From positions 1 to 15,431 of the forward strand of contig SWBL01000619.1 of the NCBI GenBank assembly GCA_024195585.1: a DNA stretch of 15,431 nucleotides, given 5' to 3'. Below, piece after piece: positions 9,281-15,431 of this stretch. This stretch comes from Aureobasidium sp. EXF-3400. Lineage: Eukaryota > Ascomycota > Dothideomycetes > Dothideales > Saccotheciaceae. The notes beneath the pieces were generated by a model, which worked only from the letters and a program-made list of their open reading frames with translations, searched no databases and had not been told where the DNA came from. Position numbers and translations under genes: made by a program. Every line of letters begins with the position of its first letter. The stretch's first letter is position 1.

Positions 9281-11881
9281 TCAGTCTTCGATCTCCATAT
9301 CAATGGGGTACATGGCTACGTTCTCAAAGGTCCCTTCGAGGCTGGTTATAATGCCAGTTTTGAGCCAACTCTTGACACATTGAGCCTCTTCAATTGCTCG
9401 TGCAGATAGTCGTCCTCGGTGAGGTGTCGTCATCAAGCCAGCGCTTGAGAAGATGCGCTCTGGCTCATCTGACATTGCTGGTATGGTAAAGAGGTCTCTG
9501 ACCATACGTGATAGACGAGGGTAGGCCTGCTTTTGACGCTGTGTTGACCAGAACTCAAGAGGTCTATACTCATTTGGTTGTCGCCCTTCCTCGCACCACT
9601 TCTGGTATTCATCAGTAGATGCGTCATTCTCAACATCAGAGAAGTCGCTCAAAAAGTCATCATCCATCCAGCGTGCGTTATCTTCAACTCTAAGAGACTC
9701 TGTGTCCTCAGTAGTGACTATAATGTTAGCGTATTCAAGCCATAACTTCTTGACTTCAACGCGAGCTTGGCTGATCCAACTAGGGCGACCTCGCCATGCC
9801 TTCTTAAGCCATTTCCACTTGAGACCAGGATGGAGCACAACTGCTGCGACATATACAGGTGACTGGTCAGTCTTTGAGTAGTATTCATCCAACTTCTGCC
9901 ATGCAAGGTTAATGCCAACACAAAGCATACGGTATTCTAGCGTGTTTTCGAATGGATTTTCAGCTAGAACTTCGCGAGTAGGAGGAGGGGGAGGAGGCAT
10001 TGATTGAGATTGGCTTTGAGACTGTTTTGGTCTTCCTCGTTTAGCACGGATAGGTGGTGGTAGTGGTTCATGGAGATCTTGTGAATCGATGACAGTAGAT
10101 GTCTGAGAATTGACCATAGTATAATCCTGAGTTGGCCAAACGATCGAGTACTCTTGCTTCGCAGCCTCAAGATGAGTAAGTAACTTCTCCATAGCAGGGA
10201 TTACCTGCCAAATTGCGCCATGACTAGCACCTCCGCCCTTGCCTTCGAGACGCTGAGTTGCGTGGTAGAGAGGCTGAAGAAGCTCGTTATAGATGACAAT
10301 AATTGACCACTCATCTTGAGTGATAAAGTCGTCAAGAAAGGCCGGCTTCTTGCGGTGCTTTTAAGGAGCTGGTTTCATTCCATGGTCAGTGATCTTGTTC
10401 CAGTAATCTTGCCACTCTGCGTGCGCCTTATGATAGAAGTCCTCAACTGCTGGCCTGAGTTTGATGAAGACCTTAACAGCGTCTCACATTGAGTTCCATC
10501 GAGTGTCATTAGGCACATGAAGCTCGCTAAACTGACTAATAAGAGGGTGGTCTCGTTGTAACTGCTTAAAAGCCCCGTTACGTTGAGGCGAAGACCGGAT
10601 CCAGATGATAGTGTTTCTCATCTTACCAAGAGGGCCCTTCTTACGCCAAATAGAGAGGTCATGGTCCTCGATGTCAACTGTTGCGAGCTCGTTTTCGAAA
10701 GCTTCCTCGTCTACACCCCATAACATAGCTCGAGCTACAAGGTTGATCTTATGGCCAGAGCAGCGAAGACGCCGGTGGAGGGGGTTAAAGTTGTATTCAA
10801 GGCCAAGGGCTTCGATACAGGTATCGTTGTTCGTTACGTTGTCAGTCATAAAGTAGCCAATACTCTCGCTAATGTTGAAGTGCTCAATAATTGCCGCAAT
10901 CTGGTCAGCAATATTAACGCCAGAGTGCTGGCCAAGTTGTTGTGGAAGTGCTAGCAAGAAAGTCTTAAGATTTCCGAACTCATCAGCGAAGTGACAATTA
11001 ACACCTAACAACGCACGCAGATTGCGTGAAGTCCATAGATCAAAGGATAGATGGATCTTGCTTGTAGCGGCATGTAGCTTCTCAGTAACAATGCCCATGT
11101 GGCTATTGTATACCTGCGAGATCCAGCTAGCAATTGTCTTGTGTATTGCAAGACAACCTCGCTGGCCAACTGATGGATTAAGCGAAAGCAAAAGGTCCTG
11201 TAGATAGGGCGATTCGAAGAGCTGAAATGCATGGTTATCATGACAAATCAAAGCCACAACTCGAGCCTTCCAAGCAGCTGGGTGGAAGACTGTCCCATAG
11301 CGCTCTATGTCTTGTCCATGACTAGAGCTCTTGGTTGACGAAGCAGCAAAGCTGCTAGATAGGCGACTGCGTTTGGCCTGGCCTTCACCATGTACAGTAA
11401 TGTTGTGGGTTGATAAATGCTTGATGCCAGGTGCAGTGCCATAGCCTACGCTGAAGGCACAACGAGTAATACGTTTGTTGTAGCAAGAGCGACAGACCCA
11501 GTAGTAAGCCTCAGGAACTACGCCCTGAACCTGCATTCGCCAGCCATAGTTAAAGATCCAGCTTTTGCTTGCACCCTTGCCATTTAAACAACCCTCGAGC
11601 TGTATCTTAGAACCATCTCTTTCTCTCCAGTAGAGACGTGTAAAGTCGACGTCTTTGTAGTAATCGAGGTTTCTAACAGTACGAGAGGTATCAGTATGCG
11701 CAGCAGTACTTCGGAAGTCGTCAGGTCGTTGAAATTCAGTAGGGATGTTGAGCTCAGAGGAGAGCGCAAGGGTTGTCAATGGAGCTGAGTATTCGCTTTG
11801 AGACTCGAGTACATTGAAGGAAGAGAGTATCTGAGAGCTCTGTGAGGTCTCCACTGGAGTTTGAGAAGGTTGTGTCGCCAT
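9281..11881 (-). pseudogene. hAT transposase with two in-frame stops
   Basis: One continuous minus-strand frame of 867 codons from ATG 11881 (MATQPSQT) to TGA 9281, interrupted only by TGA at 10484-10486 (codon 466) and TAA at 10361-10363 (codon 507). Without those it would be 866 positions long, within the range of fungal hAT transposases. Seen in order: a Ser/Thr-rich N-terminus; a BED-like zinc finger with CRSC (residues 130-133) and HLSTHNITVH (155-164); the RNase-H-like catalytic core with LSFDLWTS (D281) and MTDNVTNND (D347) and the conserved RCSGHKINL (C374, H377); DTRWNSM just before the first stop; an AT-hook-like KRGRPK (about 614-619); and a C-terminal dimerisation domain with PERIFSSAG and RLSARAIEEAQCVKSWL (about 775-843). 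In an active copy it would cut and paste the element in the nucleus. Both stops can come from single C-to-T changes (CGA, CAA), so the copy is young or lightly mutated. An upstream extension to 11956 starts only at TTG. Confidence 0.88.
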
Positions 11882-12043
11882 ATAGTAGCTGTAACATGGC
11901 TTGTTTAGACGCGTTGTCAAGAAGGCCTCAACCGAAGTCTCCCGAGGTTTAGCCAATCCAATCAGAAGTCTGCCGGAGTACTGCCGGACTGTCTGCCAGA
12001 TCTACCAGATCGCTACTCAGGATCTGGTCTGGCCAGCGATCTG

Positions 12044-12057
12044 CCAGATCGATCTGG
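12044..12057. repeat. hAT right subterminal palindrome
   Basis: CCAGATCGATCTGG is a perfect 14-bp palindrome identical to the core of the left-end palindrome at 9212-9225, here 36 bp from the element tip. More CCAGATC/GATCTGG copies lie at about 11997-12042. Confidence 0.75.
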
Positions 12058-12073
12058 TAGACCAGTTCAGCGA

Positions 12074-12093
12074 TCTATCCAGTACCAACTCTG
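12074..12093 (-). repeat. hAT right terminal inverted repeat
   Basis: On the minus strand it reads CAGAGTTGGTACTGGATAGA, matching the left end at 18 of 20 positions. The next base (12094) starts gypsy coding sequence, which places the border precisely. Confidence 0.85.
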
Positions 12094-12463
12094 AGCACGA
12101 GAGCAAGACGAAATATTTCAAGAAGCGGAGAATATCGTACGAGAAGGCGCGCGCAGGTTTCCTTCAAGATTACAGCTGAAAGTCTCGGTCGCAGAGTGCT
12201 CTATTGATAATGAGAACCAACTAAGATTCAGAGGACGAAGGTGGGTCCCTGACCATGAACCCCTTCGTACGACGATTGTCCAACATGCCCACGACTCCCC
12301 TGTCTCTGGACACCCGGGAAGAGAGCAGACATATACGTTCGTAGCTCGAGAATTCTTTTGGCCGAATATGAGTCAGGACATTCGGAGGTTCGTACGAAAT
12401 TGCGATGTTTGCGGCAGAAGCAAAGCCTTCCGGGATCAGCGAAAAGGACTGCTTAAACCACTC
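12094..12463 (+). pseudogene. Ty3/gypsy pol fragment: RNase H-integrase linker and HHCC zinc finger
   Basis: A plus-strand frame of 123 codons (from 12095) without stops. Seen: the linker run GARRFPSRLQLKVSVAECSI, then FRGRRWVPDHEPLRT, and the integrase zinc-binding domain with H66 and H73 (HDSPVSGHPG) and C103/C106 (CDVC), spacing H-x6-H-x29-C-x2-C. In gypsy integrases this N-terminal finger helps multimerise the enzyme on the LTR ends. The fragment ends at GLLKPL, just before the DDE catalytic core should begin; from 12464 the likeness stops. Reverse transcriptase, RNase H and the integrase core are all missing. The left cut coincides exactly with the hAT tip. Three TCGTACGA palindromes lie in this fragment or just past it (12135, 12265, 12390), with a fourth at 12477. 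Confidence 0.9.
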
Positions 12464-12488
12464 AAGAGGAGGGGGGTCGTACGACAGC

Positions 12489-13116
12489 TCACATGGTGAG
12501 ACCGCCGAGACCAGGGGGAAGAGCACGAGGAACGACGGCAGGAACGAACTGCTCATCGCTGTTGCGGCAGAGGCAACGAGAACGGTGCGACTTCCACTCG
12601 CACGAAGCGCAAGCGCCCTCACAGAAGCCGGGAACGCGCACGACCGAGCCGAAGTGGCCAGCGCGAATGTTGGCGCAGGCAGCGACGAAGTAGGTGCCGC
12701 GGGAAGCGATGAGAAGAGCGTTGACGTACGACTGGCGACCAGTGCGAACCTGCACGCGATGAGCATTGAACCAAAGCTCGTACGAAGGAGAAGAAACAAA
12801 CCTGTTCAGCAGAGATGGTGAAGCTGCCATCAGGGTTGACCGACATCAGGAAAGGGTGAGAAGGCAACTACCAAGTAGCGCGCTAACAACAAGTTAACGA
12901 CCGATCGACCAAACACCTCGTACGAAGACTCACCTGAGAGTCGGTGAAGCAGACGGTGCCGAGGGCTTGGTCACCAACTGGAGTAAGGGCGATCCAAGCG
13001 TACGAACGACCTTCGTGAACGCGCTCCTGGCCATAGCGAGCGACCAGAGAAGTGGGAGCGGTGGGGGCGTTGGCCGCGCCGGCAGGGAGAGCGAGGGCTT
13101 GTTGATTGTTAGCCAT
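12489..13116 (-). CDS. 169-aa Cys-rich protein, three exons, DUF3716-like
   Basis: Exons are 12934-13116, 12802-12867 and 12489-12749; all junctions are phase 0. The ATG at 13116 has A at -3 and G at +4. Exon 1 codes for 61 residues (MANNQQALALP, then an Ala/Pro-rich start and YAWIALTPVGDQALGTVCFTDSQ split over its end), exon 2 for 22 (LPSHPFLMSVNPDGSFTISA and two more), exon 3 for 86. Exon 3 holds ACANIRAGHFGSVVRVPGF and CEGACASCEWKSHRSRC with six Cys in total. From memory this resembles the fungal DUF3716 pattern (C..C.xGxGPF..CV.VPGF..GACANC.W.S...RCS.R), with part of the first half changed; the function of that family is not known to me. No signal peptide or membrane segment is seen. The frame is intact, GC-rich and unlike the transposon debris around it. 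It lies antisense to and 25 nt beyond the gypsy fragment. One TCGTACGA sits 6 nt before the ATG, one in each intron and one 4 nt past the stop codon. Confidence 0.72.
12750..12801 (-). other. Intron 2 of the 169-aa protein gene (52 nt)
   Basis: It starts GTTTGT and ends GTGCAG. Its length is not a multiple of three, and removing it joins the two best coding frames. The branch site is weak. It contains TCGTACGA at 12778-12785. Confidence 0.65.
12868..12933 (-). other. Intron 1 of the 169-aa protein gene (66 nt)
   Basis: It starts GTGAGT and ends TTGGTAG, with a GTTAAC branch-like site upstream. An earlier AG (TTGTTAG) would run directly into a TAG, which fixes the acceptor. It contains TCGTACGA at 12918-12925. 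Confidence 0.7.
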
Positions 13117-13233
13117 GATCTATCGTACGAAGCTCAGTTGAGGAAGAAACAAGAGAAGAGAGCGGGCACATACGAAAGCGATGTTATTGTGGTATGGAAG
13201 AGAGAGAAAGAATCGGCACGCGCGAAGAAGGGG

Positions 13234-13242
13234 TTTAAATAT
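13234..13242 (-). promoter_or_regulatory. TATA-like box upstream of the 169-aa protein gene
   Basis: The minus strand reads GATATTTAAACC here, about 120 nt before the ATG at 13116. It is followed on that strand by a pyrimidine tract (TTCTTTCTCTCTCTTCC, about 13196-13212). A TATA element followed by a CT tract is a common fungal core-promoter layout. No other elements are certain. Confidence 0.45.
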
Positions 13243-13264
13243 CGCGCCGACGGAGAATTCGCAC

Positions 13265-13429
13265 GAGTGAGAGCGCAAGTGAGAACGAGTGAGAGCACGA
13301 CGACACGAGTGAAAGCACGAGTGAGCGCAAGTGAGTCGTCGTCGTACGAGTGATTCACGGAAAATTCGGAGAATTCACACAAGACTCACCGCCACGCGAG
13401 TGAGTCGCATAGAATTCGACAGCGAGTGA
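13265..13429. repeat. Nine RAGTGA motifs, partly a 42-bp tandem repeat
   Basis: Copies of GAGTGA or AAGTGA start at 13265, 13277, 13287, 13307, 13319, 13329, 13348, 13398 and 13424. The first six form two triads with spacing 12-10-20 and 12-10-19, i.e. about 1.9 tandem units of 42 bp, with motifs roughly one helical turn apart. It sits just upstream of the TATA-like box of the minus-strand gene, where the motif reads TCACTC or TCACTT. Confidence 0.6.
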
Positions 13430-13549
13430 GCTACAAGGACGACGACTATTTCAGATCAGAGACAGATCGTACGAAGCAATGGCGGGAGGGTTAGCAATAG
13501 TATTACTGCGAGTGGTGGATACTGCGCCGACGGAAGAGGAGGGGAGTAT

Positions 13550-13730
13550 TGTTATGGGGCCTTGCTAAAGCAGCCACCCTGGCAACGGCAGGAGCCGGAG
13601 CCAACCGACGCCAAGGCCACAAGCGTCGTACGAAGGCAGGATTTGCCCTCGACCCTCCTTCTCTCCTTAGCAAATCCTCCTGTATTATAGGCAACTATTT
13701 GATCGTCAGATCGCGGTGCAATCCGTAACA
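13550..13730. mobile_element. Possible short solo LTR of a gypsy element
   Basis: The segment begins TGTTATGG and ends CCGTAACA, i.e. TG...CA ends forming an 8-bp inverted repeat with one mismatch. From memory many fungal gypsy LTRs start TGTTACGG. The flanks are GTAT on the left and GTAC on the right, an imperfect 4-bp match. The length (181 bp) is short for an LTR but possible. No second copy is visible in the window, and no tRNA-primer site follows 13730, so this would be a 3' or solo LTR. Confidence 0.3.
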
Positions 13731-14522
13731 GTACTAATAACATATAGCGTAGTGATTAATTAATTAAAGAGAGAGTATTTATAGATATAATCTATTTATA
13801 ACATCCTACTTTACTAAGGCGTTAGGATATCAAGTTAACCTTACTATCCTTCCTATATTATACATATATCTATAATAGAACTATACCTTATTACAATAGA
13901 GTTATAACTCCTATAAGTGTGCTAGAACTTTACTATTTTAAACTATAATAACTTTTTTAAGATTTAAGTTTAGGTAAGGTTATTATTAGTTATGTTTATT
14001 ATATCGTTTTATTTCGTTTTTTAGTATTACAAAAGTTTTACCGTCCGATTATTTAGGTCCCTAAGAAGTTTACCTTTAAGATGGGGGTCATATTATAGTT
14101 TAATACTAAGACACTATACGCGGCCCTATTCCTTAGCTAGTAGCTAAGGTTAATAGATAACGGCTAGTTACGAGGGTTACGTAGTAGTTACTAAGGCTAG
14201 CTAGGAGTCTTCCTTACTAGCTTCCTATTACCTCTTCCTTACCTTATCTATGTCTTATTATATAGCTTAGACCTATATCTATATATTGATTCTTATTCCT
14301 AACTACGCTTCCTAATAGAGAAAGAGTAGCTATATAGTAATATAGTAATATTTAATAGGCTATTCATAGTTAGGTAGTAGAACTAGTAGGTAGGTTTAAT
14401 AATAGGACATAGCTTAAAGAGCTACTAGTTAATAAGTAGGATAGGATATACAATTCTCTCTAGTAGAACTTTAGCTTATATCTTATATAACCCTATTAGG
14501 GTTAATGTGAAGGGCGAGCCTT
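13731..14522. other. AT-rich, RIP-like degenerate DNA
   Basis: The composition changes abruptly at about 13731-13745 from GC-rich to A/T-dominated, with TpA steps everywhere and very few CpA or TpG. No open frame survives on either strand. This is what RIP leaves behind after repeated C-to-T changes at CpA. The stretch may be the 5' part of the LINE that follows, but I could not read RT motifs in it. A perfect 9-bp inverted repeat with a 1-nt spacer, CCTTAGCTAGTAGCTAAGG, lies at 14131-14149. Confidence 0.65.
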
Positions 14523-15431
14523 AGGGTAGGATACGGGTATATGCCCGTATACTCTTAGCGTCTGTACATTCTTAAGCGGTTTCCGTACATTTGTAGACGC
14601 CTTCCTTCTTTTATCGAACCTATTAAACATCAAACTACACTAAGCGTCTATATATACGTTACTTACCCGTAACAATACGGCACCGCTATCCTCTATACCG
14701 ACGCCTCGGTAAGAAATAGGATTAGCGGATACGCGGTCGTAATAGGAAGCGGCCTAGGGCCGATTAAAACGATATACTAAGCTATAATAGGATGGGCAAG
14801 CACGTGTCCAGTCCTGTCGGCCGAGCTCTAAGCTATTAAACAGGCGGTCGACTATATAGTGCCGGTCCAGAGCTAGAGCTACTATAACTACATTATAGCT
14901 ATAGACAGTTAAGATGCCATTAAGGCGGTTAAGAAAGGCAATATAGCTACCAAAAACAGAGAGGCACTCTAGGGCGTCCTTAAGTCGCTAGAAGAGGCCG
15001 AACGCTATAAGGTTAACATTAGATTAATGTAGGTCCTAGGACATTAAGACATCCTAGGAAACGAGCTAGCACACGTCGCCGCCCAAGACACGACGAAGCT
15101 AGGAAGCAAGCCTATAACAGATCTAACAGCACGCATACGAGAGCATAGGGCCGTTAGAGACCTAGTAGTAAAAGAGGTTAAGCATTAGGCAGAGGAAAGC
15201 CTACGAGAGACGGGCTTAGGCGCGTAGGGACAGTATATACAGCGACTCGATGCGGCGCTGCCAGGGAAACACACGCTAAAGCTATATGGATCGCTCGACT
15301 TAGATTAAGCAGCGGTGCTCGTCCAAGCACGTACGAACCATACACATCTTAACTCGAACCTAGCGAGGCTCCGGGTAGAGGAAGATGCGAAGTGCCAATG
15401 CGGGATGGAGGACGAAACAGTAGCGCACGTT
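14523..15431 (+). pseudogene. RIP-damaged LINE ORF2: RNase H and C-terminal knuckle, runs off the window
   Basis: From 14694 to the window end (246 codons) one frame is kept without indels but holds ten stops, all TAA or TAG: 14778, 14829, 14874, 14910, 14970, 15030, 15045, 15186, 15225 and 15306. Between them an RNase H domain reads clearly: YTDAS (first Asp), LSAEL (Glu), AIDS (second Asp), and VLGH followed by DILGNELAHVAA (His region). Then LVQARTNHTHLNSNLARLRV and KCQCGMEDETVAHV follow, which is the start of the CxC...H...C knuckle; the last Cys lies beyond 15431. The order is that of Tad1/I-type fungal LINEs. Upstream, 14523-14693 stays weakly coding-like in the same frame with more stops. 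The sequence differs from the LINE tail at 6870-7341. Dead copy; the RNase H once removed element RNA after reverse transcription. Confidence 0.88.
14531..14550. repeat. 20-bp near-perfect palindrome
   Basis: ATACGGGTATATGCCCGTAT is palindromic except at one pair. Changing T at 14538 to C would make it perfect, and that site is a CpA-to-TpA change. It lies at the start of the readable LINE part; its role is unknown. Confidence 0.5.

Larger units (their letters stand above)
9108..12093 (-). mobile_element. Full-length hAT-superfamily DNA transposon (2986 bp), inactive
   Basis: Both ends are present: 20-bp terminal inverted repeats differing at two positions and starting CAGAG, as hAT ends usually do. 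Subterminal palindromic copies of CCAGATC/GATCTGG lie inside each end. One minus-strand transposase gene fills the interior and carries two nonsense codons, so this copy could move only with transposase supplied by another copy. The 8-bp flanks, GCGGCAGC (9100-9107) and AGCACGAG (12094-12101), do not match, so the target-site duplication expected for hAT insertion is missing. The left neighbour is a LINE and the right neighbour a Ty3/gypsy pol fragment. Confidence 0.88.
12135..13633. repeat. Cluster of ten TCGTACGA palindromes
   Basis: Perfect copies start at 12135, 12265, 12390, 12477, 12778, 12918, 13123, 13342, 13467 and 13626. Two one-base variants (CGTACGA kept) lie at 12724 and 12998. 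Five perfect copies continue as TCGTACGAAG. The 8-mer was not seen in the other 14 kb by eye. In random sequence an 8-mer is expected about once per 65 kb per strand. Function unknown. Confidence 0.85.

Noticed and set aside
11882..11956. N-terminal extension of the hAT transposase
   Set aside because: It begins at TTG, not ATG; the ATG at 11881 is the first usable start.
12405..12821. Plus-strand frame of 138 codons
   Set aside because: It is mostly antisense to exon 3 of the 169-aa gene; the minus-strand model has consistent splice sites and a Cys pattern.
12967..13353. Plus-strand frame of 128 codons, rich in Arg, Glu and Ser
   Set aside because: It is antisense to exon 1 and then reads through the RAGTGA repeat, which gives a low-complexity translation by chance.
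13431..13450. Plus-strand string translating to YKDDD, like an epitope tag
   Set aside because: Only five codons, followed by Tyr-Phe rather than the rest of the tag, with no vector sequence around; chance.
1..15431. tRNA, rRNA, CRISPR arrays, bacterial promoters or ribosome binding sites
   Set aside because: No cloverleaf with a proper T-arm, no direct-repeat/spacer array and no bacterial gene arrangement was seen; the DNA is eukaryotic.

Overview
The window looks like repeat-rich nuclear DNA of a filamentous ascomycete. The evidence is three short introns (52-66 nt) with fungal splice signals (GTAAGA, GTGAGT, a CTGAC branch site), non-LTR retrotransposon remnants of the fungal Tad1/I type, a fungal-type hAT transposon and a Ty3/gypsy fragment. 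At the right edge there is a block damaged in the way repeat-induced point mutation (RIP) leaves DNA. No bacterial operons, tRNA, rRNA or CRISPR array were seen. All calls come from reading the sequence; family names are from memory of motifs, without a database search.

Layout. 1-2757 is mostly unrecognised DNA with one decayed minus-strand coding remnant (1191-1643). 2758-3681 (minus) is an intact stand-alone protein-kinase-like gene. 4514-4751 (minus) is a 60-residue CxH/CxxC protein whose first coding exon is only 5 nt. 4752-6869 holds no recognisable gene. 6870-7341 (minus) is the 3' end of a LINE ORF2. 8255-9107 (plus) is a LINE reverse-transcriptase piece in the opposite orientation, which stops exactly at a hAT terminal repeat.

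9108-12093 is a full-length hAT element (2986 bp) with matching 20-bp terminal inverted repeats, subterminal palindromes and a minus-strand transposase broken by two in-frame stops. On its right side, 12094-12463 is a Ty3/gypsy integrase-linker fragment, not the rest of the LINE, and no target-site duplication is seen. The hAT borders are therefore chimeric.

12489-13116 (minus) is a complete three-exon gene for a 169-residue protein with a Cys-rich C-terminal part, resembling the fungal DUF3716 pattern. A TATA-like box and a tandem promoter repeat lie upstream. A possible short LTR follows at 13550-13730. From 13731 the DNA turns very AT/TpA-rich, and from about 14523 it carries a LINE RNase H region with ten TAA/TAG stops in one otherwise open frame.

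The most unusual signal is an 8-bp palindrome, TCGTACGA. It occurs ten times between 12135 and 13633, across the gypsy fragment, both introns and both flanks of the 169-residue gene and the possible LTR. I did not see it anywhere else in the window. The host-like genes (kinase, 60-residue protein, 169-residue protein) show no shared pathway; the rest is a nest of transposons at different stages of decay.
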